Source: Nocardia cerradoensis NBRC 101014 (lineage in GTDB: Bacteria; Actinomycetota; Actinomycetes; Mycobacteriales; Mycobacteriaceae). Taken from it: a DNA stretch of 64,000 nucleotides. Shown here one piece after another: positions 8,341-16,840 of the stretch (its first letter is position 1; every line of letters starts with the position of its first letter). The stretch spans positions 1 to 64,000 of the forward strand of contig NZ_BAFW01000255.1 of NCBI RefSeq assembly GCF_000308535.1, read 5' to 3'. The translations under genes were made by a program, and so were the position numbers. The notes beneath the pieces were generated by a model. That model ran no database searches and was not told where the DNA came from. It saw nothing but the letters and a program-made list of their open reading frames with translations.

Positions 8341-9708
8341 TCAGTGGGCGGGAACGAGTTCGCGCGCCTCCGGTGACACCATCGGCCGGTATCCGCGCGG
8401 GCGGGCGCGGACGAACGCGAAGAAGAAGAACACCAGCAGGATCGCGCGTCCCCACACCCCGAACTGCACGAGTTTCTCGTAGAAGTCCGCACCGGTCCCG
8501 CTGCCCAGGGCGTGGAAGTAGCGGAAGACCCCGATGCCGAGCGCCAGATCGGCCAGCAGATAGGCGCCGACCGCCGCCCACGGCACCTCGAGCAGGACGA
8601 AGAACGGCAGCACCCACAGCGTGTACTGCGGCGAGTGCACCTTGTGGAACAACAGGAATCCACTCAGCATCGCCGCGCTCACGCCCACCCACGGGTAATA
8701 CCCGAGCGCGGGAAAACGCTTCCACCCCAACCAGACAGCGAGTGCGAACGAGACGACCACCAGGACCGGCGAGGCCGTCGCCACGACATCCTGGAACGAC
8801 GCTTCCCCGCTCTGCCCGTCCGGGAACATCGGCCGAAGCCCCCAGTACCAGATCGAGTTGGTGGTGATGTCGGCCTGCCGCATCTGCTGGAAGGTGAACG
8901 AGGCCCGCCAGCCGTCGTAGCCGAGCAGAGCGAAGGGCAGGTTGATCGCCGCCACCGTCACGATCGCCGCACCCGCGGCCGCGAACGCACCGGCCGGGTC
9001 GTAGCCGCGGCGGGGAGCATCCGGCCGCTCGCCGAGGTCCGGCTCGCCGAGAAAGATGTAGAGCATCAGCGGCAGGACGAAGATTCCCGGATACAACTTC
9101 AGGCAGAATCCGATGCCCAGCAGGACCGCCGCGCCAATTCCCCTGGTGCGCAACGAATATCGAGTCAGCGTGGTCATCACGTAGACCGCGCCGACGGCCG
9201 TGCACACCACCGGAAGTTCCCAATTGTGGAACGCGTAGAGCACCAGCGGCGGGCCCACCGACCACAGCAGCGCGACCGCACCCGACATCCGTCCCAGCAT
9301 CCACGCGGTCAGCAGGGCGAACGGCGCCAGCAGCAGTGCCGAATGCAGCAGGAAGCCGGCGTCGTCGTGCACCCCGGCCGCGCCGAGCCACATCAGCAGC
9401 CCGCTGAGTACCGGATATTCCACGGCGCCGCCGGTCAGGGTGCCGTCCGGGGTGATACCGCCGCCGACGTAGGGAAACAGATGTTCGTCTATGCCGCGGC
9501 CGAGCCAGAGGAATTGGATGTCGGAATAGCAGACCTCGGCATCCTTGATGCGATCGAAGATCAGACTGCGCCCGTCGCCGTCGAACGGCGCGCCCGCGCA
9601 GCGGGCCTTGTTGAGATAGGCGAAGATCAGTGTGACGGCGCAGGCCAGCACCGCGGCCGCGGCCGCGGCCCGGCCGGTTGCGCGCGCCCGGACTATCGCA
9701 TCGGCCAC
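8341..9708 (-). CDS. GT-C membrane glycosyltransferase (GT87-like), second copy
   Basis: A 455-residue membrane protein starting at GTG 9708 with GGAGGTGGCC upstream. The first segment is followed by an extracytoplasmic loop with VCYSDIQFLW and DEHLFPYVGG, which parallel the MCYSDTVPLY and FPYKKKW loop of the gene at 2628-4361. Later it shows LLFHKVHSPQYTLWVLPF, the counterpart of NKVWSPQYSLW. The two are therefore paralogues of the same GT-C type and probably use polyprenyl-phosphate sugar for cell-envelope glycolipid or glycan. It is transcribed away from rpsF and convergent with the CGNR gene; the stop codons are almost adjacent. Confidence 0.8.
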   Translation of the reverse strand: MADAIVRARATGRAAAAAAVLACAVTLIFAYLNKARCAGAPFDGDGRSLIFDRIKDAEVCYSDIQFLWLGRGIDEHLFPYVGGGITPDGTLTGGAVEYPVLSGLLMWLGAAGVHDDAGFLLHSALLLAPFALLTAWMLGRMSGAVALLWSVGPPLVLYAFHNWELPVVCTAVGAVYVMTTLTRYSLRTRGIGAAVLLGIGFCLKLYPGIFVLPLMLYIFLGEPDLGERPDAPRRGYDPAGAFAAAGAAIVTVAAINLPFALLGYDGWRASFTFQQMRQADITTNSIWYWGLRPMFPDGQSGEASFQDVVATASPVLVVVSFALAVWLGWKRFPALGYYPWVGVSAAMLSGFLLFHKVHSPQYTLWVLPFFVLLEVPWAAVGAYLLADLALGIGVFRYFHALGSGTGADFYEKLVQFGVWGRAILLVFFFFAFVRARPRGYRPMVSPEARELVPAH

Positions 9709-9918
9709 GCGGCCACCTCCGCAGCCACGCCGTCGCCACCGCCGGAGTTCCTACGATCGGCGGATCGAATCGGCATGTGCACCACGATAGGTGGGCTACC
9801 CCACCGACGGCGATATTCGTCGGGAACGAGACCCATTTCGCACCCGGTGCCCCGGATTCGGGTCCGGACCGGCCGTTCATGTAGCCTTGTCGGGTTGCTG
9901 ACGCAACGACCCCTCCTG

Positions 9919-9935
9919 CCACGGAAAGTCCGTGG
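9919..9935 (+). promoter_or_regulatory. Leader hairpin of the rpsF operon
   Basis: CCACGGA and TCCGTGG pair as a perfect 7-bp stem with a three-base loop, 34 bases before the rpsF start codon and followed by CCG. Many bacteria place an S6:S18-binding RNA before rpsF, and this could be one, but I cannot fold or align it here. It could also be a simple leader hairpin. Confidence 0.35.
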
Positions 9936-9968
9936 CCGTTCACAGTCCACAGGAGGTGATGGGTTCCC

Positions 9969-10259
9969 GTGCGTCATTACGAAGTGATGGTCATCCTCGA
10001 TCCGAACCTGGACGAGCGCACTGTCGGTCCGAACTTGGACAAGATGCTCAGTGTGGTCTCGCAGCAGGGCGGCAAGATCGACAAGGTCGACCTCTGGGGC
10101 CGCCGCCGGCTGGCCTACGAAATCGAGAAGCGCGCCGAGGGCATCTACGCCGTCGTCGACCTGACCGCCGAACCGGCCACGGTCAGCGAGCTCGACCGTC
10201 AGCTGGGCCTGAACGAGTCGGTGCTGCGCACCAAGGTGCTGCGGCAGGACAAGAAGTAA
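9969..10259 (+). CDS. rpsF: 30S ribosomal protein S6
   Basis: S6 is a small-subunit protein that pairs with S18 on the platform of the 30S subunit. The 96-residue product shows MRHYEVMVILDPNLDERTV at the N-terminus and WGRRRLAYEIEKRAEGIYAV, both typical of S6. The GTG start at 9969 has AGGAGGTG 11 bases upstream. It is first in an rpsF-ssb-rpsR-rplI operon, the standard order in bacteria. Confidence 0.97.
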   Translation: MRHYEVMVILDPNLDERTVGPNLDKMLSVVSQQGGKIDKVDLWGRRRLAYEIEKRAEGIYAVVDLTAEPATVSELDRQLGLNESVLRTKVLRQDKK

Positions 10260-10369
10260 GACCCCTGGCATACCTGCCGGAAAGCAAACCGCACTTGTCG
10301 TTGCCTGGCCTTAGGCTCTAGCGCAACAGGCGAGTGCACAGCTGATCGCACCGGAGACCAGGAGGAACC

Positions 10370-10909
10370 ATGGCAGGCGACACCGTAATCACCGTCATCG
10401 GCAATTTGACGGCAGATCCGGAACTTCGATTCACGCCCGCGGGCGCGGCGGTGGCCAATTTCACCGTCGCCTCGACTCCCCGGGTGTTCGACCGCAACGC
10501 CAACGAATGGAAAGACGGCGAGGCACTGTTCCTGCGCTGCAACATTTGGCGTGAGGCCGCGGAGAATGTCGCCGAGAGCCTGACCCGAGGCGCTCGCGTC
10601 ATCGTGAGCGGACGGCTGAAGCAGCGCTCCTACGAAACCCGCGAGGGTGAGAAGCGCACGGTCGTCGAACTCGAGGTCGACGAGGTCGGTCCCTCCCTGC
10701 GCTACGCGACCGCGAAGGTCAACAAGACCTCGCGCGGCGGTGGCGGTGGTGGTTTCGGCGGCAATTCCGGCGGCAGTGGTGGGGGCTTCGGCGGCTCCAA
10801 CGGTGGCAGTCGCGGCGGACAGAGTTCCGCCGGCGACGATCCGTGGGGCAGCGCTCCCGCGGCCGGCTCCTTCGGAGGCGGCCAGATGGACGACGAACCG
10901 CCGTTCTGA
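10370..10909 (+). CDS. ssb: Single-stranded DNA-binding protein
   Basis: A 179-residue SSB that coats single-stranded DNA during replication and repair. The OB-fold spans about 1-115 (VITVIGNLTADPELRFTP at the start, then LFLRCNIWREAAENVAESL). A Gly/Ser-rich linker follows, and the protein ends in DDEPPF, the acidic tip that recruits partner proteins. It starts at ATG 10370 with GGAGGA nine bases upstream, 110 bases after rpsF and 58 before rpsR. Confidence 0.97.
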   Translation: MAGDTVITVIGNLTADPELRFTPAGAAVANFTVASTPRVFDRNANEWKDGEALFLRCNIWREAAENVAESLTRGARVIVSGRLKQRSYETREGEKRTVVELEVDEVGPSLRYATAKVNKTSRGGGGGGFGGNSGGSGGGFGGSNGGSRGGQSSAGDDPWGSAPAAGSFGGGQMDDEPPF

Positions 10910-10967
10910 ACGGCTCACATATCGGGGCCCGCGGTACGCGGCTCCCAGGCAAACGGAGTGAAGACCC

Positions 10968-11240
10968 ATGGCCAAAGCACCGGCACGCGAAAAGGTGCTG
11001 AAGAAGAAGGCTTGCGCGTTCTGCAAGGACGACAAGAAGGCGAAGAAGGACGGCTCGGGCACCGGCGCCGTCATCGACTACAAGGACACGGCGTTGCTGC
11101 GCAAGTTCGTCAGCGACCGCGGCAAGATCCGCGCCCGCCGCGTCACCGGAAACTGCGTGCAGCACCAGCGGGACATCGCCGTCGCGGTGAAGAACTCTCG
11201 CGAGGTCGCGCTGCTGCCGTACGTGTCCACGGCTCGCTGA
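10968..11240 (+). CDS. rpsR: 30S ribosomal protein S18, zinc-binding (C+) form
   Basis: The 90-residue S18 carries a CAFC pair (residues 16 and 19) and the conserved GNCVQHQRD stretch (C63, H66), so it is the cysteine-bearing C+ form that can bind zinc. Actinobacteria often also have a cysteine-free copy under Zur control elsewhere. The stretch YKDTALLRKFVSDRGKI is the S18 core. ATG 10968 follows GGAGTGAAG. The gene lies between ssb and rplI as in M. tuberculosis Rv0055. Confidence 0.96.
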   Translation: MAKAPAREKVLKKKACAFCKDDKKAKKDGSGTGAVIDYKDTALLRKFVSDRGKIRARRVTGNCVQHQRDIAVAVKNSREVALLPYVSTAR

Positions 11241-11256
11241 GAACGGGAGGCAGACG

Positions 11257-11712
11257 ATGAAGCTGATTCTGACTGCTGATGTGGACAACCTCGGTGCGCC
11301 CGGCGACACCGTGGAGGTCAAGGACGGTTACGGCCGTAACTACCTGCTGCCTCGCGGCCTGGCGATCGTCGCCACCCGCGGCGCCGAGAAGCAGGTCGAG
11401 GGCATTCGCCGGGCGCAGGACGCCCGTCGCGTGCGCGACCTGGACCACGCCAAGGAGCTCAAGGCCGCGATCGAGGGCCTGGAGGGCGTGTCGCTGTCGG
11501 TGAAGACCGCCGGCACCGGCAAGCTGTTCGGTTCGGTCACCACCGCCGACGTCGCCGGCGCGGTCAAGGCCGCCGGTGGCCCGGTGCTCGACAAGCGCAG
11601 CATCGAGCTGCCGAAGTCGCACATCAAGAGCACCGGCAAGCACAACGTCACCGTGCACCTGCACCCCGACGTGATCGCCAAGTTCGACCTGCAGGTTGCT
11701 GCCGCGGAGTGA
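11257..11712 (+). CDS. rplI: 50S ribosomal protein L9
   Basis: L9 binds 23S rRNA near the base of the L1 stalk. The 151-residue product has the N-terminal globular domain (MKLILTADVDNLGAPGDTVE, then GYGRNYLLPRGLAIVATRG), a long connecting helix and the C-terminal domain. GGGAGG precedes ATG 11257. It is the last gene of the operon and a strong hairpin terminator follows at 11789-11825. Confidence 0.97.
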   Translation: MKLILTADVDNLGAPGDTVEVKDGYGRNYLLPRGLAIVATRGAEKQVEGIRRAQDARRVRDLDHAKELKAAIEGLEGVSLSVKTAGTGKLFGSVTTADVAGAVKAAGGPVLDKRSIELPKSHIKSTGKHNVTVHLHPDVIAKFDLQVAAAE

Positions 11713-11788
11713 TCTCCGCCCCGCTGTCCGGTACGGCACCCATCGGTTCGCCGATACGCCCGATCCGGCCGACGGGTCACAGTTCATC

Positions 11789-11825
11789 GAAGACCATCCC
11801 CGTGGTTACCGCGGGGATGGTCTTC
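11789..11825 (+). terminator. Strong hairpin terminator after rplI
   Basis: A perfect 14-bp inverted repeat (arms 11789-11802 and 11812-11825, nine-base loop) begins with GAAGACCATCCCCG. It lies 77 bases after the rplI stop and ends the ribosomal-protein operon. There is no long U-tract, as is usual in actinobacteria. Confidence 0.8.
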
Positions 11826-12496
11826 GCCTGCGCGGATTTCTCCGGCCGACAGGCCCGTATACGGCTCTTGTCGCGTTTCGGACCGGAATCGGATCCGACA
11901 CGATAGAGTTGCGAAAGATTTGCTAGTTGGTGACGGTGGGCATCGGATCCCGCCGGCGACAGCTTCTGCGCACTTTTTACCCAGCTCCTGGGGATTTGTG
12001 GACAAGTAGCCAAACCGACCATCTCGAATGTGACCTACGCCATAGCTTCGGAGAGCGGTGTTAACCCAACACGCCCGGCTGTTCATCTCGGATGACACGC
12101 CGACGCTATTTCAATCCACATGTGGGAAATCGAAAAAACGCGTGTCCACCTGGTCATAGCCGCTGCGCATACCGGGTTATCCCCAGTTGATCCACAAGGC
12201 CTACACAACAGTGGGTGAACTGTGCCCAGTTTATCCACAGCTGTTTCCACAGGACGGTTTGGCGATCCCCAACTCGGTCCCTTAGGTTCTTCCAGGCGCC
12301 GTCGTCACGGGCCGGTAGCACCGCGATTCTCGTTGTGGGAAACCGTTAGCTACGGGCAGGTTCTCGATCATGTGGCGGCCGCCGCGACGGCCGGGGTGAC
12401 ATGTTCCGACGTGTCGGTACCCGGGCGTACAACAAGTCATCAATAGGGTCGAAGCCGGGTGGGATCAGGCCGGGTGCGATGAGAGAGGACGGTCGA
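11826..12496. other. Noncoding region before dnaB with a cluster of DnaA-box-like motifs
   Basis: About 670 bases without a convincing gene. DnaA-box-like nonamers include the minus-strand TTGTCCACA at 11997-12005 (actinobacterial consensus), TTATCCCCA at 12177-12185, TGATCCACA at 12188-12196, an exact TTATCCACA at 12231-12239 and GTTTCCACA at 12243-12251. Weaker matches lie at 12112-12120, 12121-12129, 12142-12150 and 12336-12344. A local A-run lies at 12133-12138. The bona fide oriC of actinobacteria lies between dnaA and dnaN, which are not in this window, so this may be a DnaA-titrating or dnaB-regulating region. Confidence 0.6.
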
Positions 12497-15127
12497 GTGG
12501 CAGTCGTCGACGATCGCGGGCACTCGGATTACAACGATCAGCCCGGCGAGGATTTCGGTCGGCAGCCGCCGCACGACATGGCCGCCGAACAGTCGGTTCT
12601 CGGCGGCATGTTGCTCAGCAAGGACGCCATCGCCGACGTCGTCGAGGTCATCCGTCCCGGAGATTTCTACCGTCCCGCGCATCAGGCCGTCTACGACGCG
12701 ATCCTCGACCTCTACGGCCGCGGCGAACCCGCGGACCCGGTCACCGTCGCCGCCACCCTGGACCGGCGCGGCGAACTCAAACGCATCGGCGGCGCGCCCT
12801 ATCTGGTCACCCTGACCCAGACCGTGCCGACGGCGGCCAACGCCTCCTACTACGCCGAAATCGTCGCGGAGAAGGCGATTCTGCGGCGCCTGGTCGAGGC
12901 CGGCACGCGCATCGTGCAATTCGGCTACGCCGGCTCCGAGGGCCAGGACGTCGCCGAGGTCGTCGACCGCGCCCAGGCCGAGATCTACGAGGTCACCGAA
13001 CGCCGGTCCACCGAGGACTTCCTGCCCTTGGAGGAACTGCTCCAGCCGACGATGGACGAAATCGACTCCATCGCCAGCCGCGGCGGCATCTCCCTCGGCG
13101 TACCGACCGGCTTCACCGAACTCGACGAGGTCACCAACGGCCTGCACCCCGGCCAGATGATCATCGTCGCGGCCAGGCCTGGCGTCGGCAAGGCACTCGC
13201 ACTCGATACCCCGCTGCCCACTCCGGCCGGCTGGACGACCATGGGTGAGGTGGCGGTCGGAGACCACCTGCTCGACGCGCACGGACGGCCGACTCGGGTC
13301 GTAGCCGCCACCGAGACGATGTACGAACGCCCTTGCTACGAGGTGGAATTCTCCGACGGCACGGTGATCGTCGCGGATGCCGAACATCAGTGGCTCACCG
13401 AAACACGCGCCTCACGGCGCTCCGCCCAGCAAGCCACGGCAGGCCGCAATCGGTGCCGGAATCAGCGAACGTTCGCCGAGGTTCGGACCACCGCCGATAT
13501 CGCCGGAACGCTTCGCTGCGCGACTGCGGACGCGCGGCTCAATCACTCGGTCACCAACGCCGCGCCGCTTCAACTGCCGGAGCGTGACCTGCTGGTTCCG
13601 CCCTACACGCTGGGCGCTTGGCTGGGCGACGGCACCGCCGCCTCCGCCCAACTGACAACTGCCGACCCGGAAATCGTCCTGCGCATCGAGAACGAGGGGT
13701 TGCTCGCGGTGCCGTCGGCGAGTGCCGCGTTGCGCTACTACCTGCGCCTGCCCGAATCCGATCCCATTTCTCCTCGCAACTGCGTCGTGTGCGGGGCCGA
13801 GTTCGTGCCGTTCACCTCCGAGGTGAAGACCTGCGGCCGATCCTGCGGTGGTAAGTCGCGATTCGTCTCCTCCCCCTCGCCCCGGCCGACTTGCCCGCAG
13901 TGCGGGCGGCCTTCCACAGGTCTGCGGACGTGCCAGGGCTGCCGCAATGCCACGGGCACGGTACAAGGACGGTTGCGCACCATCGGTGTCCTGGGGAACA
14001 AGCACATACCGACGGCCTATCTCCGCGCCTCCGAAGCACAGCGGCGGGCGCTGCTGGCCGGTCTGCTCGACACGGACGGCACTGTGACCCACAGCGGTTC
14101 GGTGCAATTCACCGTGACGAACGAACGACTGGTCTCCGATGTCGAAGAACTGATCGTCAGCCTCGGATACCGATGCCACCGATCGGCCAAGGCCGTGCGC
14201 GGACGCACCGCGGACAGTTCCGTGGCGTACACACTCACGTTCACGACCGACGACGAGGTGTTCGGCCTGAGCCGAAAGAATCTGCTGCACAAGCAACGTC
14301 GGCGGGCGACCGGGACCGCACGGTCGAACTCACGATTCATCGTCGACGTCCGGCCGATCCCCAGCGTTCCGGTCCGCTGTGTCGAGGTCGACAATCCCGA
14401 CCACCTCTACCTGGCCGGGCGCTCGATGGTCCCCACGCACAACTCCACCCTCGGAATGGATTTCATGCGGAGTTGCTCGATCAAGCACGGCTTGGCGAGC
14501 GTTATCTTCTCGCTGGAAATGAGTAAGACCGAGATCGTGATGCGTCTGCTGTCGGCGGAGGCGAAGATCAAGCTCGGAGATATGCGTGCCGGGCGGATGA
14601 GCGACGACGACTGGACCAAGCTCGCGCGGCGGATGAGCGAGATCAGTGAGGCGCCGCTGTTCGTCGACGATTCGCCGAACCTGACCATGATGGAGATCCG
14701 GGCGAAGGCGCGCCGCCTCAAGCAGCGCCACGATCTGCGGCTCGTCGTGGTGGACTATCTGCAGCTGATGACCTCCGGTAAGAAGGTCGAATCCCGCCAG
14801 CAGGAAGTCTCGGAATTCTCCCGAAGCCTGAAACTACTGGCCAAGGAATTGGAAGTTCCGGTGGTCGCGATCAGTCAGCTGAACCGTGGTCCGGAACAGC
14901 GAACGGACAAGCGCCCCATGGTCTCCGACCTCCGCGAATCCGGTTCGCTGGAACAGGACGCCGATATGGTGATCCTGTTGCACCGCCCCGACGCGTTCGA
15001 ACGCGACGACCCGCGCGGCGGCGAGGCCGACCTGATCCTCGGCAAACACCGAAACGGCCCCACCGCGACGATCACCGTCGCCCACCAGCTCCACCTCAGC
15101 CGCTTCGTGGATATGGCGCGCGGGTAG
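12497..15127 (+). CDS. dnaB: Replicative DNA helicase DnaB, intein-containing precursor
   Basis: Hexameric helicase that unwinds the replication fork. GTG 12497 gives MAVVDDRG, the same N-terminus as mycobacterial DnaB, with GAGAGGAC upstream; the frame is open further back to 12401. The precursor has 876 residues, of which 417 (codons 13193-14443) are an intein, leaving a 459-residue mature protein. The N-domain shows AAEQSVLGGMLLSKDAIADV. The RecA domain has Walker A GVGK/ST split by the intein, the SLEMSKTEIVMRLL helix, VVVDYLQLM (Walker B), and SQLNRGPEQR with DLRESGSLEQDAD. The M. tuberculosis intein site at DLRESG is uninterrupted here. The last 32 bases overlap the convergent AraC gene. 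Helicase activity must depend on splicing because the P-loop is broken. Confidence 0.96.
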   Translation: MAVVDDRGHSDYNDQPGEDFGRQPPHDMAAEQSVLGGMLLSKDAIADVVEVIRPGDFYRPAHQAVYDAILDLYGRGEPADPVTVAATLDRRGELKRIGGAPYLVTLTQTVPTAANASYYAEIVAEKAILRRLVEAGTRIVQFGYAGSEGQDVAEVVDRAQAEIYEVTERRSTEDFLPLEELLQPTMDEIDSIASRGGISLGVPTGFTELDEVTNGLHPGQMIIVAARPGVGKALALDTPLPTPAGWTTMGEVAVGDHLLDAHGRPTRVVAATETMYERPCYEVEFSDGTVIVADAEHQWLTETRASRRSAQQATAGRNRCRNQRTFAEVRTTADIAGTLRCATADARLNHSVTNAAPLQLPERDLLVPPYTLGAWLGDGTAASAQLTTADPEIVLRIENEGLLAVPSASAALRYYLRLPESDPISPRNCVVCGAEFVPFTSEVKTCGRSCGGKSRFVSSPSPRPTCPQCGRPSTGLRTCQGCRNATGTVQGRLRTIGVLGNKHIPTAYLRASEAQRRALLAGLLDTDGTVTHSGSVQFTVTNERLVSDVEELIVSLGYRCHRSAKAVRGRTADSSVAYTLTFTTDDEVFGLSRKNLLHKQRRRATGTARSNSRFIVDVRPIPSVPVRCVEVDNPDHLYLAGRSMVPTHNSTLGMDFMRSCSIKHGLASVIFSLEMSKTEIVMRLLSAEAKIKLGDMRAGRMSDDDWTKLARRMSEISEAPLFVDDSPNLTMMEIRAKARRLKQRHDLRLVVVDYLQLMTSGKKVESRQQEVSEFSRSLKLLAKELEVPVVAISQLNRGPEQRTDKRPMVSDLRESGSLEQDADMVILLHRPDAFERDDPRGGEADLILGKHRNGPTATITVAHQLHLSRFVDMARG
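13193..14443 (+). mobile_element. Class-3-type intein with LAGLIDADG homing endonuclease and two Cys4 zinc modules
   Basis: The 417-residue insert begins with Ala1 (ALALDTPLP) instead of Cys or Ser and ends ...MVPTHN417 before Ser+1. It carries the class 3 set W67 (HQW in block B), C396 (RCVEVD in block F) and T415 (PTHN in block G). Class 3 inteins splice through the block F cysteine. The endonuclease has LGAWLGDG (D146) and LLAGLLDTDG (D295). Between them lie C197-x2-C200-x13-C214-x3-C218 and C234-x2-C237-x9-C247-x2-C250, which look like two zinc knuckles. Insertion between Lys and Ser of the Walker A motif is the site called DnaBi1 in mycobacteria. Endonuclease activity and zinc binding are inferred. 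Confidence 0.92.
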
Positions 15128-15956
15128 CGGGCAGCCGGCGCGGCCAGGCGATGTGGTCGACCGAGAGCCAGGGGGCGGCGGCGACGGCCGAGGCGGGCAT
15201 ACCCGTGAAGTCGACGATGTCGCGGTGGAGATGGGACTGGTCGACGAAACCGGTTTCGGCGGCGACCCGGGCGGGGCGGTGGCCGGCGGCGAGTCGATGG
15301 GCCACGTGGTCGAACCGCACCAGCCGGGCGCACTGTTTGGGCGTGATCCCGATCTGGGCGCGAAAGCGCGACCACAGCCGCTGACGGCTCCATCCGACCT
15401 CGGCCGCCAGTGGTTCGATGCGGCCGCTACCGTGACTGTGCGTCAGTCGGCGCCAGACGAATTCGACCTCCGGATCCACCTCCGGGCCGGTGGCGAGGCG
15501 CCGAGCCAGTGCGGCGTGCGCGATCGCGAAGCGCGTATCCCACGAGCGCGCGGCACGCAGTCGTTCCTGGATGCGCGCGGCATCGCCACCCCAGAGTTCG
15601 CCGAGCCCGACCACCATCCCGTTCAGTTCCGCACCCGCGCCGAGCACCGTGTGGGCGACCACGGGAGACAGCCGGATCTGCAACAGGTCGACGGCGCGGC
15701 CCGAGCCCCGTAGCGCGCCGCGGGGCAGGCCGACCACGAGGGGGCCGCCCGTGCGCTCACCACTCACACCGTCGACGACCAGCGCGTCACCGAAATCGAC
15801 GAAAACCGTCAACGCCGGATACGGGATCATCTGCAAGGCGACCGTTTCACCGGCCCTTCCCCGGAATCCCGCCATACTCACGCCCGGCATGCCGCCCCCG
15901 GCCGGGACCGCGAGGTCCATCACGGCACCGGCCAGCACCACCGGCTGCACAGGCAT
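15096..15956 (-). CDS. AraC family transcriptional regulator
   Basis: A 286-residue regulator with an N-terminal ligand-binding-like domain (about 1-165) and a C-terminal AraC DNA-binding domain with two helix-turn-helices. The latter shows RIEPLAAEVGWSRQRLWSRF and RPARVAAETGFVDQSHLHRD. The start is ATG 15956. The 3' end overlaps dnaB by 32 bases in convergent orientation. No target is evident; it is followed upstream by an XRE-cupin regulator on the same strand, separated by only 45 bases. Confidence 0.87.
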   Translation of the reverse strand: MPVQPVVLAGAVMDLAVPAGGGMPGVSMAGFRGRAGETVALQMIPYPALTVFVDFGDALVVDGVSGERTGGPLVVGLPRGALRGSGRAVDLLQIRLSPVVAHTVLGAGAELNGMVVGLGELWGGDAARIQERLRAARSWDTRFAIAHAALARRLATGPEVDPEVEFVWRRLTHSHGSGRIEPLAAEVGWSRQRLWSRFRAQIGITPKQCARLVRFDHVAHRLAAGHRPARVAAETGFVDQSHLHRDIVDFTGMPASAVAAAPWLSVDHIAWPRRLPATRAPYPRSG

Positions 15957-16001
15957 GCCGCAATGGTACGAGCGATTCGGACGGATGGCCCGGTGGCGAA
16001 T

Positions 16002-16586
16002 TCAGTTCGGACGGTACCGGGCTCGCAGGTGGAAGCGTTCGCCCCGGGGGCCGAGGATACTGAGGAATTCAACCGTGCGGGCGTCGGCGTTGCCGAACCA
16101 GTGCGGGAGGTGGGTGTCGAATTCGGCCACCTCGCCGGTACCGAGAACCAGGTCCTGATCGCCGAGCACCACGCGTAACCGGCCGTCCAGCACATACAGC
16201 CAGTGGTAGCCCTCGTGCGAGCGCGGCGCCGGTTCGCGGTGGCCGGCTCCGGCGGGCAGGATCTGGCGGAATACCTGCAGCCCACCGGGATTGCGAGTCA
16301 GCGGGATGACGGTCATGCCGTCGCGTGTGAACGGTTGTGGATAGACGCGGGGGTCACCGCTCGCGGCGGCGCCGACGAGTTCGTCCAGCGGAACTCGGTA
16401 GGCGCGGGCGAGTGCCAGCAACTGTCCGAGTCCGGGTTTGCGCTGCCCGGACTCGAGCCGCGACAGGGTGCTGACCGGGATCGCCGTTCCCGCGGAGAGC
16501 TCGGTCAGCGTCCGCCCGCTGCGGCGGCGCAGCTCGCGCAGCCGTGGTCCCAGCGCCGCCACTACCGGTTCGAATCCGTCGTCCAC
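16002..16586 (-). CDS. XRE family regulator with C-terminal cupin domain (copy 1)
   Basis: A regulator of about 194 residues starting at GTG 16586 (MDDGFEPVVAALGPRLRELR). The N-terminal XRE helix-turn-helix shows LTELSAGTAIPVSTLSRLES; the C-terminal cupin shows HEGYHWLYVLDGRLRVVLGD and EFDTHLPHWFGN. Proteins of this type bind DNA in response to a small ligand held in the cupin barrel. The frame extends to 16643, but the shorter start aligns with the paralogue at 21906-22496. Both genes carry the near-identical sequence GCAAAGAwGTTTGCCGG just upstream (16619-16635 here), probably an autoregulatory operator. It is divergent from the cutinase gene. Confidence 0.85.
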   Translation of the reverse strand: MDDGFEPVVAALGPRLRELRRRSGRTLTELSAGTAIPVSTLSRLESGQRKPGLGQLLALARAYRVPLDELVGAAASGDPRVYPQPFTRDGMTVIPLTRNPGGLQVFRQILPAGAGHREPAPRSHEGYHWLYVLDGRLRVVLGDQDLVLGTGEVAEFDTHLPHWFGNADARTVEFLSILGPRGERFHLRARYRPN

Positions 16587-16618
16587 GCGTTCACCGTGCC
16601 CAGTGCACCGTCCTCGAC

Positions 16619-16635
16619 GCAAAGAAGTTTGCCGG
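16619..16635. promoter_or_regulatory. Shared XRE-cupin operator, copy A
   Basis: GCAAAGAAGTTTGCCGG contains the dyad GCAAA-N4-TTTGC and lies 33 bases upstream of the first XRE-cupin gene. It differs at one base from the sequence at 22517-22533 upstream of the paralogous gene. Two paralogues sharing this element supports a common binding site. Confidence 0.6.
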
Positions 16636-16840
16636 ATCGTCAAACCGGCGGTCCCCGCCGTAGGCGGAAAAACCGCCTTATCGCTGCGGCGGGCCTTCGT
16701 GTTTACACGCCGCGGTTCAGATCACAGAACTGTTCCGGCTGGTAACGCTCGCCATGCGGTTCCCGACACCACTCGTGACACACACGGCCCGTCGGGGGGC
16801 CTGTCCCGCTTTCTTGTCGGACCGAATTGGGGATCAGGAC

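Noticed and set aside
12222..12446. Small frame between rplI and dnaB (possible Rv0057-like gene)
   Set aside because: It lacks a ribosome-binding site and coincides with the DnaA-box cluster; composition is not protein-like.
11826..12496. Calling this region the chromosomal origin
   Set aside because: oriC of actinobacteria lies between dnaA and dnaN, neither of which is seen; box clustering alone is not enough.
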